Assembly (NCBI RefSeq): GCF_004803715.2
Contig: NZ_CP039383.2
Coordinates: 496,001 to 560,000 of the forward strand
Direction: 5' to 3'
DNA from: Luteimonas yindakuii
GTDB taxonomy: Bacteria; Pseudomonadota; Gammaproteobacteria; Xanthomonadales; Xanthomonadaceae
Length of the DNA stretch: 64,000 bases
The notes under the pieces are model-generated. The model ran no database searches, had not been told where the DNA came from, and worked only from the letters and a program-made list of their open reading frames with translations. A program made the position numbers and the translations under genes. The stretch's first letter is position 1, and each line of letters starts with the position of its first letter. Positions 58,318-64,000 of this stretch are shown piece by piece.

Positions 58318-58860
58318 CTACGGTGATGGGTATGGCCTCGTCGGCCTCTTATCAAATGCTCGCAGCGGAAACCGAATCTCTATGCCACTTCTCCACCCGG
58401 CAAAAACCCATGTTTCACCCTCGTCCGCGTACATATCCCAGCACCCGTATTCGCGAACCCCATCCCCCGTCCAAAGCACCGCTAGCCCGTTTCCTGACTC
58501 GGCTGTACACCTCGCCATGCTGTTCTCATCGGGGACAAGTAGTTCTAGCAGAGCCCCACGGCCGATATACAGCGTTAGCGCTTCTGGGCGCCAATCTCCG
58601 TCCGAGTGGAGATAGCTAAACCTAGCGTGGGACCTGCCTTTGAAGTCGTAAAACTGGATCGGGATAAGTGGGCGCTCGTCCCGGGAGGTCCTAGGACGCG
58701 CTACGACTTGTCGATCGAGCTCTCGGGAATATCTTTCCACACCCTCATCAATTGTTGCATTGATAGCGTCCATGTCTAACGAACGACCCTGACCCAATGC
58801 TGTGCAGACGGTCATTGCTAAAGCTGCAAATAAAAGAGCCCCGCCTATCTGCCATTTCAT
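58318..58860 (-). CDS. Secreted or membrane-anchored hypothetical protein
   Basis: A 180-residue protein with an N-terminal signal peptide (GALLFAALAMTVCTALG). The mature part is beta-rich with YDFKGRSHARFSYLHSDG, two Cys in a central segment (ARCTAESG..EYGCWD) and a Tyr/Trp-rich end. No family is recognised. Low GC compared to the core. The gene lies between a decayed antitoxin copy and an IS3 scrap and may be a cassette passenger. Confidence 0.55.
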   Translation of the reverse strand: MKWQIGGALLFAALAMTVCTALGQGRSLDMDAINATIDEGVERYSRELDRQVVARPRTSRDERPLIPIQFYDFKGRSHARFSYLHSDGDWRPEALTLYIGRGALLELLVPDENSMARCTAESGNGLAVLWTGDGVREYGCWDMYADEGETWVFAGWRSGIEIRFPLRAFDKRPTRPYPSP

Positions 58861-58928
58861 AGATGCACCATCCTACGATGGGATTAGAGATTGAACCAGA
58901 TCTCTGGTCTGGGGACCAGTGACCCGAC

Positions 58929-59006
58929 TTGGCGGTGGTGATGGACCTGTACTCACGGCCAGTGGTCGGCTGGCAGATGCGGGGAGAGCGGACCACGGGC
59001 CGGGGC
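58929..59006 (+). pseudogene. IS3-family OrfB (integrase core) scrap
   Basis: About 26 codons reading LAVVMDLYSRPVVGWQM, the second-Asp strand of the IS3 transposase DDE core. Nothing of the transposase remains on either side. Short core-site-like sequence follows at 59056. Confidence 0.7.
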
Positions 59007-59055
59007 AATTAGTGACCCCCCTAAAGTGCTGGACGTCCGGAACCCTTTATATGAG

Positions 59056-59062
59056 GCCTAAC
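59056..59062 (-). repeat. Integron-type core site, isolated
   Basis: GTTAGGC on the minus strand, preceded by AATAGT as at 60142. It is not part of a recognisable complete attC, but lies at the edge of an array that has visible attC sites. Confidence 0.35.
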
Positions 59063-59185
59063 ACTATTCTCCAGGTAACTCATCTGCAGCTCTTGCGAGT
59101 GGCAAAGGGTTCTGGGACCAGGTCTTGGCATGGAAGACACTCCTGATGGTTAGATCAGGGTGTCCACTGAACCGAAGGAACTACC

Positions 59186-59211
59186 GCGTCGGCTTCAACG
59201 AATTGTTATGT
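59186..59211 (-). repeat. Truncated attC site of an integron cassette
   Basis: On the minus strand ACATAAC (R'' box) is followed by AATTCGTTGAAGCCGACGC, the usual 5' half of an attC with its L'' box. The 3' half is missing. The stop codon TAA of the gene 59206-59715 lies inside the R'' box, exactly as in integron cassettes. Confidence 0.6.
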
Positions 59212-59715
59212 TCGCTTGAGATCAACTAAAGCCTGCTTTAGCAAGTCTGATAAGGCGCGTTGATGGGCGCCCAATTCGGCCTGGTAGAACTCAAACTTGG
59301 GCTCGCTATCGTAATCAAGTTGCTTGCGACTTCGCAGATCTTCCAGCAAGCCAACCGAATCTTGAGAAATAAATAAGGCTCCAATATCCGTTGCCCTACT
59401 CAAAGCAGCGGATGCCTTGATGTACTCCAAATAGAGATCCTTCTCTCTCTCATCGGAAAGGCCAGTTCCTTGGCCGTAATCTTCTTTGTGCACTCGGAAG
59501 TATGCGATCTTGTCGTAAAGCGCATTGATGATTTCTTCATATGCTTGTTCGCGACGTGTAATTTGAGATCTGTAGCTCTCCAGCCGGACAGCATAGTCGT
59601 GCCTTATAGACTCACGTAGTCTTTCAAGTATCCAATTCTTGCCAATGAAGATAAGCAGCGCAACCAAGCTTACGCTAGTTATCGAGCTGAGCAATGCTAT
59701 CGCTATTGATTCCAT
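59206..59715 (-). CDS. Cassette-borne membrane-anchored coiled-coil protein
   Basis: A 169-residue protein with one N-terminal membrane span (ITSVSLVALLIFIGKNWI) followed by a long helical coiled coil rich in Arg, Glu and Tyr. Proteins of this design occur in integron cassettes as far as I recall. The ATG at 59715 lies ten bases from the end of the neighbouring attC site, and the stop is inside its own attC. It is thus a complete cassette. Function unknown. Confidence 0.65.
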   Translation of the reverse strand: MESIAIALLSSITSVSLVALLIFIGKNWILERLRESIRHDYAVRLESYRSQITRREQAYEEIINALYDKIAYFRVHKEDYGQGTGLSDEREKDLYLEYIKASAALSRATDIGALFISQDSVGLLEDLRSRKQLDYDSEPKFEFYQAELGAHQRALSDLLKQALVDLKRT

Positions 59716-59725
59716 ATGCGTCTAG

Positions 59726-59795
59726 ACATAACACACAGGTTAAGCCGAGACGCGTAGTGGAGCGAAGCGGCTTGGGCTTGAACGCATCGTTAGGC
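59726..59795 (-). repeat. Complete attC site
   Basis: A 70-base site on the minus strand. It begins GCCTAAC (R'' box), then TTCAAGCC (L'' box), a loop with GCTTCGCTCC, then GGCTTAA (L' box), and ends in GTTATGT (R' box, one deviation from consensus). The R boxes and the AAGCC/GGCTT pairs fold back as in integron attC sites. It separates the two small genes at 59206 and 59808, both on the minus strand. Confidence 0.7.
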
Positions 59796-59807
59796 CGTTG
59801 CTGACCA

Positions 59808-60122
59808 CTAGTTTGCGAACACTATTAAGACAACAATTGCCACGACTGGCAAGAACACCAACCATGCAACATCCTTCAATGCCTTAGCGCCACGATCTAG
59901 GTCAGAGAGACCATCATCGATTGGCTGTTCCGGAGGTGCTGGCTTGAGCTTGGGTCGACTTCTGCGTTCTTGTCTAATCTCTCCGGCTCGTAGCTGAATG
60001 TACAGAGCTTCGCCGCGCTTCTCGTCCCCATATGAGAGGGAAATTGCCTTCACCAGCAATGGCTTATCGATCCTGCCGCGCGACACTTCCTCAGCTGCCA
60101 ATCCGAAAAACTCTTTGTCCAC
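59808..60122 (-). CDS. Cassette-borne protein with a C-terminal membrane span
   Basis: A 104-residue protein from GTG 60122, which has AAGGAG before it. A helical N-terminal half rich in Gly, Arg and Glu leads to a C-terminal hydrophobic helix (VAWLVFLPVVAIVVLIVF), so it is a tail-anchored membrane protein. No family is recognised. It ends 13 bases before the attC site at 59726-59795, and a GTTAGGC core lies 20 bases upstream of its start, so it is a single-gene integron cassette. Confidence 0.65.
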   Translation of the reverse strand: MDKEFFGLAAEEVSRGRIDKPLLVKAISLSYGDEKRGEALYIQLRAGEIRQERRSRPKLKPAPPEQPIDDGLSDLDRGAKALKDVAWLVFLPVVAIVVLIVFAN

Positions 60123-60141
60123 GCTGAGATGCTCCTTGGAG

Positions 60142-60445
60142 GCCTAACACCTATTCGAACAGATTGGGGTGTAACCCCCGTTCCGTAACCCTATCGTTTC
60201 GCTGTCCGGCCTTCGGGCTTTGCCTACAATAACAATGGGTTGCGACGGAGGCCGGTGCCTAATCCCGGTGTAATCTTGGTGCCGGATCGTGACGGGCGGG
60301 GAAGGACGCTACCACCGGCGGGATTTTGGAACAACGCGCAGCAGAAGGGGGGGGCGCTGGCCATGCCTGTTCATGCAATTACTAACTGACAGCGCTTTTG
60401 CTCTGGCGTAGCCTCTGCTCCCCGCGTCTCACCCGTGCGAACAGG
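60142..60445. other. Core site and non-coding sequence upstream of umuD, possible attI
   Basis: GTTAGGC (60142-60148, minus strand) marks the start of the cassette array. The 300 bases to its right have no gene. If the array had its recombination platform, attI and intI would lie here, but no integrase is present. No complete attC is found. The umuD promoter should also be in this stretch; I see no SOS box I would vouch for. Confidence 0.4.
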
Positions 60446-60910
60446 ATGCAGTCCATGCTGGCGCACCGCCTACCGAACCCCCCGACACTGATCGGTCGAT
60501 TGGCTGAGTTCTCGAGCTTGGCGTTGCCCTCGCTGCGTCAACGTGTGGCCTGTGGCTTCCCCTCCCCGGCGGAAGACTTCTTCACCGAAGAGGACCGACT
60601 GGATCTCAACCAGAAGCTGGTGACCAACCCGGCGGCGACATTCTTGGCCTGGGCAGACACCGGCGGGTCGATGGTCGACTTTGGCATCCATGACGGGGAT
60701 CTGCTTGTCATTGACCGTTCCATCCGACCTCGGAGCGGCCATACCGTCCTTGTTCTGTGGGAAGGCGGTTTCATGGTCAAGAAGCTGGACGTCCGCGCTG
60801 GGCGCATACGGTTGCTGGCCAGCCAGGGCGTGCAGCCGATTGTTGTCGGTGAAGGTGTGGAACTGGACGTCTGGGGCGTAGTTCGCTGGTCGCTGACGAA
60901 GCACGCCTGA
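60446..60910 (+). CDS. umuD: UmuD-like S24 peptidase, translesion polymerase accessory protein
   Basis: A 154-residue LexA/UmuD-type self-cleaving protein. The cleavage site is ACGFPSPAEDF, with Cys-Gly as in E. coli. The Ser-Lys dyad is present: GGSMVDFGI (Ser) and FMVKKLDV (Lys). Cut UmuD' dimers form DNA polymerase V with UmuC. The ATG at 60446 has acagg just upstream. Another at 60455 is equally possible. A small gene (61159) intervenes before umuC, which is unlike the usual coupled umuDC. Confidence 0.9.
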   Translation: MQSMLAHRLPNPPTLIGRLAEFSSLALPSLRQRVACGFPSPAEDFFTEEDRLDLNQKLVTNPAATFLAWADTGGSMVDFGIHDGDLLVIDRSIRPRSGHTVLVLWEGGFMVKKLDVRAGRIRLLASQGVQPIVVGEGVELDVWGVVRWSLTKHA

Positions 60911-61158
60911 GTCCGCCGTCGGCGCTTCCGGACACTCAAACACCGAACGCCCCCGAAGGGGCGCCGGCGGCTTATCGGCGTGTCAGGGAGGGGAGCCCCT
61001 TGTCCTATGGACGTTGCCAGAACCGCCATCCCAGTGTCCTCAAGGTGCCGCACGGAAGGGATCAGCGAAGTGCGACCGCGTCTGTAGGGATTCCCCGACG
61101 TCTCAGGTCTTGAGCGCCGAGCGGCGTACGGTTGCCGCCTTTCCCGGAAACTTATGAC

Positions 61159-61524
61159 ATGACGACTGCGGACGAATGGCGAGCCTGGCTTGGACCGTTG
61201 GAGGGCGAGCGCTGGCCGATGCGGTGCGACCTGGTCCTGACTAAGCACGACGTACTGAAGCTGCGCGAAGGGTTGTGGCCTCAGGGCATGGACGACCGTT
61301 GGGTCGTGTGGCTGGACGGCGCGGTTCTGCGCTGCTGGCGTTCCTGGACGCGAACCTGCGTGTACGAGGGCCAGGTTCTGCTGGCCGACGATGGCTCCGG
61401 CATTGTGTCCGTGCTCGATGTACTTGATGAGCCTCAGCAATACAGCCGGGCGTCGTCCGAGGCAGGAGAGCTGGAACGCTTCGAGGGTGTCGTCGGCCTG
61501 GCCCTGGTCCCGCAGTTCGCGTGA
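61159..61524 (+). CDS. Hypothetical protein between umuD and umuC
   Basis: A 121-residue soluble protein from ATG 61159, with a Trp-rich N-terminus ([19 protein letters not shown]) and [15 protein letters not shown], ending in [10 protein letters not shown]. No domain is recognised. Its TGA overlaps the umuC ATG, so it is translationally coupled to umuC and is likely to be a functional partner of it. The name of this position is unknown to me. Confidence 0.65.
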   Translation: MTTADEWRAWLGPLEGERWPMRCDLVLTKHDVLKLREGLWPQGMDDRWVVWLDGAVLRCWRSWTRTCVYEGQVLLADDGSGIVSVLDVLDEPQQYSRASSEAGELERFEGVVGLALVPQFA

Positions 61525-62801
61525 TGTACGGCCTGATCGACGGCAACAACTTCTATGTGTCATGCGAGCGGGTGTTTGACCCCTCGCTACGCGGCAAGCC
61601 TACGGTCGTGCTGGGTAACGCTGATGGCTGCGCAATTGCCATTTCGACGGAAGCCAAGACCCTCGGAGTGAAGATGGGTACGCCGATCTTCCTGGTTCCC
61701 GCCACCGTTCGAAAGCAGCTTCAGGTTCGCTCCGCAAACTTTGCGCTGTACGGCGACCTGTCAGGACGAATCGTGTCGATCTTGCGAGACCTCTTTCCCA
61801 GGGTAGAGGTGTACTCCATCGATGAGAACTTCGTAGATGTCGCCGGGATCAGAGGCGTGGAAAAGCTGGCGCTCGAGGCGCGCGAGCGGATCCTCCAGTG
61901 GGTCGGCATTCCCTGCTGCGTAGGATTGGGCGCCACTCGCACCTTGGCCAAGGCTGGCAACAAGCTGGCGAAGGATCAGTCCAAGAGGGCGCTGCGCGCC
62001 GGTCGGCTGGCGGTCTTCCATGCCACGCCAGACAACGTCGAGCGACTAGCGGTCGAGGATGTCTGGGGCGTTGGCTCTCGCTACGCGGCGCGCCTTTATG
62101 CAGAGGGAGTGCAGACCGCCGCCGACCTCGTCGCGCTGCCCGAGCACCACGTCCGCGCCCGCTATGGCGTGGTTTTGGCCCGGACGCACAACGAACTGCG
62201 GGGGATTCGTTGTACGGATCTTGAGCTCGAGGAGCCCGACCGCAAGCAGATTGTGGTGAGCCGCACCTTTGGGCGGGATGTCGAGGACCCACTGGACGCT
62301 TTGGCCACGTTCGCAACCGTAGCCTGCGAGCGGATGCGAGGCCGGGGGATGGCCGCAGGCGCAATGTGGGTGTGGCTGACGGGCAACCCACACAAGGGCG
62401 ACAACTTCCACGTCTCGAGAGCGTCACCCTTGGCATTCCCCACGCAGGACACGGGCGAGGTCATCCGTGCAGCGCATTTGTTGGCGAGATCAATGATGAC
62501 GAGTGGGCAGGCCTACAAGAAAGCGGGTGTCGGCTTGACGGAGCTGGTTCGCGCGGAAGAGCGCCAGGCTGACCTGTTTTCCGTCCCAGACGAGAGGCGC
62601 GAGAGATGCATGGCGGTCATGGACCAGATCAACGCCAAATGGGGGCGTGGAACCATGGGGGTTGGGACGTCCGGATGGAAGGTTGGCGGGGCTAGGCCAG
62701 GAGAGGTGCGTGCCTGTAGAGAGGGTCAATGGCGGCCGACGCTCAAGTCGTTGTCGCCGGCTTACACGACCAAATGGACGGATCTGCTTCGCGTTCGTTG
62801 A
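61524..62801 (+). CDS. umuC: Y-family translesion DNA polymerase V subunit (UmuC)
   Basis: A 425-residue Y-family polymerase. Catalytic motifs are seen as [18 protein letters not shown] (metal Asp), [10 protein letters not shown] (motif with SxDE), and [15 protein letters not shown] (helix-hairpin-helix and Lys). It makes error-prone bypass of DNA damage with UmuD' in the SOS response. The length equals that of E. coli UmuC (422). The ATG at 61524 overlaps the preceding stop. umuDC copies on mobile elements are common. Confidence 0.94.
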   Translation: MYGLIDGNNFYVSCERVFDPSLRGKPTVVLGNADGCAIAISTEAKTLGVKMGTPIFLVPATVRKQLQVRSANFALYGDLSGRIVSILRDLFPRVEVYSIDENFVDVAGIRGVEKLALEARERILQWVGIPCCVGLGATRTLAKAGNKLAKDQSKRALRAGRLAVFHATPDNVERLAVEDVWGVGSRYAARLYAEGVQTAADLVALPEHHVRARYGVVLARTHNELRGIRCTDLELEEPDRKQIVVSRTFGRDVEDPLDALATFATVACERMRGRGMAAGAMWVWLTGNPHKGDNFHVSRASPLAFPTQDTGEVIRAAHLLARSMMTSGQAYKKAGVGLTELVRAEERQADLFSVPDERRERCMAVMDQINAKWGRGTMGVGTSGWKVGGARPGEVRACREGQWRPTLKSLSPAYTTKWTDLLRVR

Positions 62802-62907
62802 GCCAGTTTGGCCGTGGGAAGCACTGGACGGTCCGTAGGTCACGCCGGGCTTAAAGGCGGAGCTTTCTCGCTTGACAGGCTGGAAGATGGGCCCGAGGCT
62901 CGCCGGC

Positions 62908-63321
62908 ATGAAAATCGATGTCGATAAGATGAGCCTGAAGGAGCTCAACTCTTTCCTGGCGGCGGCCCAGCGTCGGAAGAAGCTGCTGTCGAACCGACGG
63001 CCGATCGGGGCCGTCCGCAGGGACGTAATCGCGCTTGCTGCCTCTCACGGTTACGCGATAGAGGAGCTCTTCGACGCCGGGATGGCTTTACGTGCTGACA
63101 AACCGGCGCGGAAGCGGAAACTACCGCCCGTAGCGGCTAAGTATCGCGACCCAGAGAACAAGCGGAACACATGGTCGGGCCGTGGACGCATGCCGCGCTG
63201 GCTGGCTGAACGGATGAAACGAGGTCAGAGCGTTGCCGACTTCCTCATCCCCGGACTGGGTCGACCGACTGCGAAAAAGGGCGGTTCGATTGGTAAGCGA
63301 TCCGTCTTTAGGCAGGATTGA
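62908..63321 (+). CDS. H-NS family DNA-binding protein
   Basis: A 137-residue nucleoid-associated protein. The N-terminal helix is MKIDVDKMSLKELNSFL, the dimerisation region. The C-terminal signature YRDPENKRNTWSGRGRMP binds AT-rich DNA in the minor groove. This is the xanthomonad XrvA-like type. The ATG at 62908 gives the usual start. The earlier in-frame ATG gives an extra 12 residues without a ribosome site. Such proteins on islands can silence the genes around them. Confidence 0.85.
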   Translation: MKIDVDKMSLKELNSFLAAAQRRKKLLSNRRPIGAVRRDVIALAASHGYAIEELFDAGMALRADKPARKRKLPPVAAKYRDPENKRNTWSGRGRMPRWLAERMKRGQSVADFLIPGLGRPTAKKGGSIGKRSVFRQD

Positions 63322-63524
63322 GGACAGGCGCTCTGTGGACCACAACTCGTGATGCCCGAGCACATACTCGATTACTACTGAAGGCTGAGATGGCCGATAG
63401 AGCTGCCTTCGCGGCAAGTGCTTCCGGCATGCAAACTTGGCAGCCGCGTTCCTGTTTGCAACATCGCTTGACCCGTATCGGCTCGCTTCCAGTATCAGCT
63501 TGGTGCAACGGCTTTGGGGACGCT

Positions 63525-64000
63525 ATGGAATGGCTTAAGGCCGGCAAGAAGGTGCTGAAGAATGCGGCCGACGCGACGTACAGCGCATCGAAGGTAGTAG
63601 CAAGACATCAGGAAAAGATCGCGAACGCGACATGTTCAGCAGTTGAGGCTGCCGGCGGGGCGATCGAGTCTGCGGGCCTGGTCGCCAGCAAAGCAGGACA
63701 GGCCACCTCAGTTCGGCTACGAAAGCATGCGACGGGATCAGGGTATGCGCTCGTCAAAGTTGCGGCGGAGGTAGGCGCTCTCGTAGGGCACGGTGTCGAT
63801 GTTGCCGGTGCCGGTGTGAGGGTGACTGGAAAGCTGGCCAGAAGGACCGGGGGAGCAGTGGGAGCCACGACAGGCGGCGTTGTGCTGGGTGGTGCATCGA
63901 TTGCGTCTGAACTCGTCGACAGCGTTGCGATCGCAGATCGTGATATCAAAGCCATTCGCGCGGAAATCGCATCGTACGGCGCACAGATTCGTGCTGAATC
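63525..64000 (+). CDS. Glycine/alanine-rich protein, truncated by window end
   Basis: An open frame from ATG 63525 (MEWLKAGKKVLKNAADATYS) to the window end, at least 158 residues with no stop. It begins with a basic amphipathic helix and goes on to alternating hydrophobic and Gly/Ala-rich stretches, such as GYALVKVAAEVGALVGHGVDV and GGAVGATTGGVVLGGAS, which could cross a membrane. The glycine-rich style recalls the protein at 49793-51370, but no close similarity is visible. Confidence 0.55.
   Translation, partial: MEWLKAGKKVLKNAADATYSASKVVARHQEKIANATCSAVEAAGGAIESAGLVASKAGQATSVRLRKHATGSGYALVKVAAEVGALVGHGVDVAGAGVRVTGKLARRTGGAVGATTGGVVLGGASIASELVDSVAIADRDIKAIRAEIASYGAQIRAE

Noticed and set aside
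60361..60445. SOS (LexA) box before umuD
   Set aside because: CTGT and ACAG occur at 60366 and beyond, but the spacing is far from the N8 needed, so I do not call it.

Overview
The window is high-GC gammaproteobacterial DNA, most like the Xanthomonadaceae (Lysobacter, Luteimonas, Xanthomonas group). The evidence is the acnD/prpF pair, a phasin, an XrvA-type H-NS protein, xanthomonad-style repeats after terminators, and GTG/TTG starts in GC-rich reading frames. No 16S rRNA gene is present, so the genus stays open.

Bases 1-29,400 look like core chromosome. They hold a DUF808 membrane protein end, a DUF6445 protein, a MurG-like glycosyltransferase coupled to an FAD oxidoreductase, glnE, an msrC/tfoX pair, a TMEM175-BioD fusion, an RND efflux adaptor and permease, a phasin, queD, acnD with prpF, a cell-surface galactofuranose-type cluster (glycosyltransferase, glf, GH1-RmlD fusion), and a three-gene ABC exporter. 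Two copies of one compound inverted repeat (about 4.16-4.60 kb and 14.69-15.11 kb) follow rho-independent terminators.

Bases 29,400-30,680 are a decayed junction. A duplicated, broken ABC ATPase fragment and small ORFs lead to the last 23 bases of a tRNA (probably tRNA-Met, minus strand) beside its own terminator. This is what a genomic island inserted in a tRNA 3' end leaves at its far edge, so everything to the right is probably island. Base composition falls visibly there.

Bases 30,900-46,600 are the mobile and defence core. They hold a two-gene DUF6575-like pair, a winged-helix/nucleotidyltransferase protein, an operon of serine recombinase plus a family-A-polymerase-like protein plus a putative zinc-binding protein, a restriction-modification cluster (vsr, a cytosine methyltransferase with a one-base frameshift, a nuclease) directly behind a tyrosine integrase, and a divergent 1715-residue protein with what look like three tyrosine-recombinase domains in one chain. 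The polymerase-like operon and the giant recombinase are the best candidates for undescribed biology.

Bases 46,700-64,000 are an island graveyard with some live genes. A cassette of SRAP peptidase and a DUF2384 antitoxin-like gene occurs twice and is decayed both times. There are remnants of IS110 and IS3 elements, several secreted or membrane hypothetical proteins, an Hsp70/YegD protein, and at 59.2-60.15 kb two small genes with integron-type attC sites but no integron integrase. At the right are umuD, a small gene, umuC, an H-NS-family gene and a truncated glycine-rich gene that runs off the end.
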